Assembly (NCBI RefSeq): GCF_000224415.1
Contig: NZ_AFXQ01000001.1
Span: 124,001-188,000 of the forward strand
Length of the DNA: 64,000 nt
Reading direction: 5' to 3'
DNA from: Citricoccus sp. CH26A
GTDB taxonomy: Bacteria > Actinomycetota > Actinomycetes > Actinomycetales > Micrococcaceae
Made by a program: the position numbers and the translations under genes. Positions 63,026-64,000 of the stretch are shown piece by piece; the first letter of the stretch is position 1; the number at the start of each line of letters is the position of its first letter. The notes beneath the pieces were generated by a model. It did no database searches, was not told the DNA's origin, and saw only the letters and a list, made by a program, of their open reading frames with translations.

Positions 63026-64000
63026 TGGCCACGTCATTCCGCGTCTACTTCGGCAGCACGTCCGCCACCGAGGAGGAGCTCGGGCGGATCGAGCGGATCG
63101 TCGTCGCCCAGGAGATGGAGATGGCCTGGCAGGCGGAGATCCGCATGTCGCTGTGTCTGGACGACGCCGGGCACTGGCGACACCTGCCCGCCGAGCTCGC
63201 CCAGCCTTTCAGCAGGGTTCGAGTGGAGATCCGGAAGGGCAACGGCCCGTTCACGGCGCTCATCGACGGTCCCGTCACCGGGCTGAAGACCGCACTGGCC
63301 TCGGCCCCCGGGACCAGCGTGGCCGAGATCGTGGTCCGCGATGACTCGGTGCTGCTGAACCGCGAGGAATCCACGGAGATCTTCGAGGAACGGCGGGACT
63401 CCGACCTCGCCGACGAGATGTTCAGACGCGTCGCCACGGTGACCGGACGGGACATCCTGTCGACCGCCTCGACGGTGCCTGTCACCGTCAAGCGTGGCAC
63501 TCCCATCCAGTTCATCCGCGAGCTCGCCGCCGTGCACGGCTACCTGGCGTACGTGCTCCCGGGACCGGAGGCCGGGCAGTCCGTGGGCTGCTTCCGGCCA
63601 CCCCCGGACGAAGAGCCCACACTTCCCCCGCTCGTGCTGCTGGGCCCCGGCCACTCCCTAGAGGACGCGGAGTTCAATGACGACAGCGAGGGACCCGAGA
63701 CCACCCGCGGCCGCTCCCTGCGGATCTCGGACCAGCAGGTGGTCAGCGCGGAACGATCGGTGCAGGACGAGAGACTCCTCCGGGCACTGCCGACGGTCCC
63801 GGAGTCCAGCACGGCGCTGCGGGACCTGCCGCCGGAGAAATCCACCCGGGAGGACCCCGAGGCCGAGGTCACCGCCCAGGCCAGACGCGCCTCCTACTCC
63901 TTGACCCTGGACGCCCGGGTGGAACCCGGTTGCTACGACGCCGTCCTCACCCCCTACCGGACGGTCAGCGTCCAGGCCGGGGACACCCCCTACTCCGGCA
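63022..64000 (+). CDS. eCIS spike/hub protein, gpD/VgrG-like (partial)
   Basis: The first 326 residues before the window ends. FRVYFGSTSATEEELGRIER, MAWQAEIRMSL, SRVRVEIRKGNGPFTALIDG and VTGLKTALASAPGTSVAEIV form the late-control-D (gp27-like) hub, as in Pvc8. The segment PIQFIRELAAVHGYLAYVLP is the conserved second hub part. The gp5-like OB-fold and spike would follow beyond the edge. It overlaps the LysM gene by four bases. ATG 63022 or 63025 are equivalent starts. Confidence 0.9.
   Translation, partial: MMATSFRVYFGSTSATEEELGRIERIVVAQEMEMAWQAEIRMSLCLDDAGHWRHLPAELAQPFSRVRVEIRKGNGPFTALIDGPVTGLKTALASAPGTSVAEIVVRDDSVLLNREESTEIFEERRDSDLADEMFRRVATVTGRDILSTASTVPVTVKRGTPIQFIRELAAVHGYLAYVLPGPEAGQSVGCFRPPPDEEPTLPPLVLLGPGHSLEDAEFNDDSEGPETTRGRSLRISDQQVVSAERSVQDERLLRALPTVPESSTALRDLPPEKSTREDPEAEVTAQARRASYSLTLDARVEPGCYDAVLTPYRTVSVQAGDTPYSG

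Overview
The window comes from a high-GC actinobacterium, most likely a member of the Micrococcaceae (Kocuria/Micrococcus/Arthrobacter relatives). This rests on the very GC-rich housekeeping genes, GTG starts, a DUF3099 protein, a SURF1 protein, an Lsr2 nucleoid protein and the gene order RNA methyltransferase - type B L31. Species assignment is inference.

Layout. (1) Positions 1-8972 are ordinary chromosome: start of a BioM-like ATPase and bioY (-), an ABC-F ATPase (+), SURF1, a small Cys/His protein and DUF3099 (-), FabG and a second SDR (+), SerB (-), an ABC ATPase, a TSUP permease, and the 5' part of a SpoU/TrmH-family 2'-O-methyltransferase gene. (2) Positions 8975-45967 (about 37 kb) are a genomic island inserted inside that methyltransferase gene at the codons for conserved SDHT|NLG. 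The island brings its own replacement 3' half, so the left junction still encodes a complete, chimeric enzyme, while the host's 3' half is stranded at 45968-46408. The island's left 8 kb is a graveyard (truncated AAA_13 ATPase, IS110 and IS5 remnants, lsr2, a truncated winged-helix regulator). Its core is two convergent operons. The rightward one (16.8-33.3 kb) encodes a PhoD-like phosphatase, a DUF6603-like giant, three large proteins of unknown function and a tail-fibre-like protein. The leftward one (44.5-36.6 kb) encodes a Ycf46-like AAA+ ATPase, Ycf35-like DUF1257, DUF2997, a membrane HHH protein, a 4Fe-4S radical-SAM activase, a TPR-CHAT protease and an LCAT-like hydrolase. A GH13 enzyme lies where they meet. 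An IS3 element closes the right end. (3) Positions 46.5-47.4 kb return to chromosome (rpmE2 and a small membrane protein). (4) Positions 47.7-53 kb are accessory: small DNA-binding-type proteins, two FSGRPNP-motif proteins, a radical SAM enzyme, a broken small gene and a trypsin-like protease. (5) From 53.1 kb to the window end is an extracellular contractile injection system (eCIS) of the actinobacterial type: BTAD regulator, sheath, tube, baseplate/adaptor proteins, Pvc16-like cap, AAA+ ATPase, LysM-type protein and a gpD/VgrG-like spike that runs off the end.

How it fits together. The eCIS genes overlap or nearly touch and read as one assembly operon. The two island operons are also tightly coupled internally and look like one multi-component system whose function is not established: a set of very large secretion- or surface-like proteins with a fibre, plus an NTP-driven, Fe-S and protease-equipped module. 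Several genes (sheath, 1533-aa protein, LCAT hydrolase, IS3 orfB) each appear to have lost one base, three of them in a homopolymer, so sequencing undercalls are a serious alternative to true gene loss. I saw no tRNA, rRNA, CRISPR array or integrase gene in the window.
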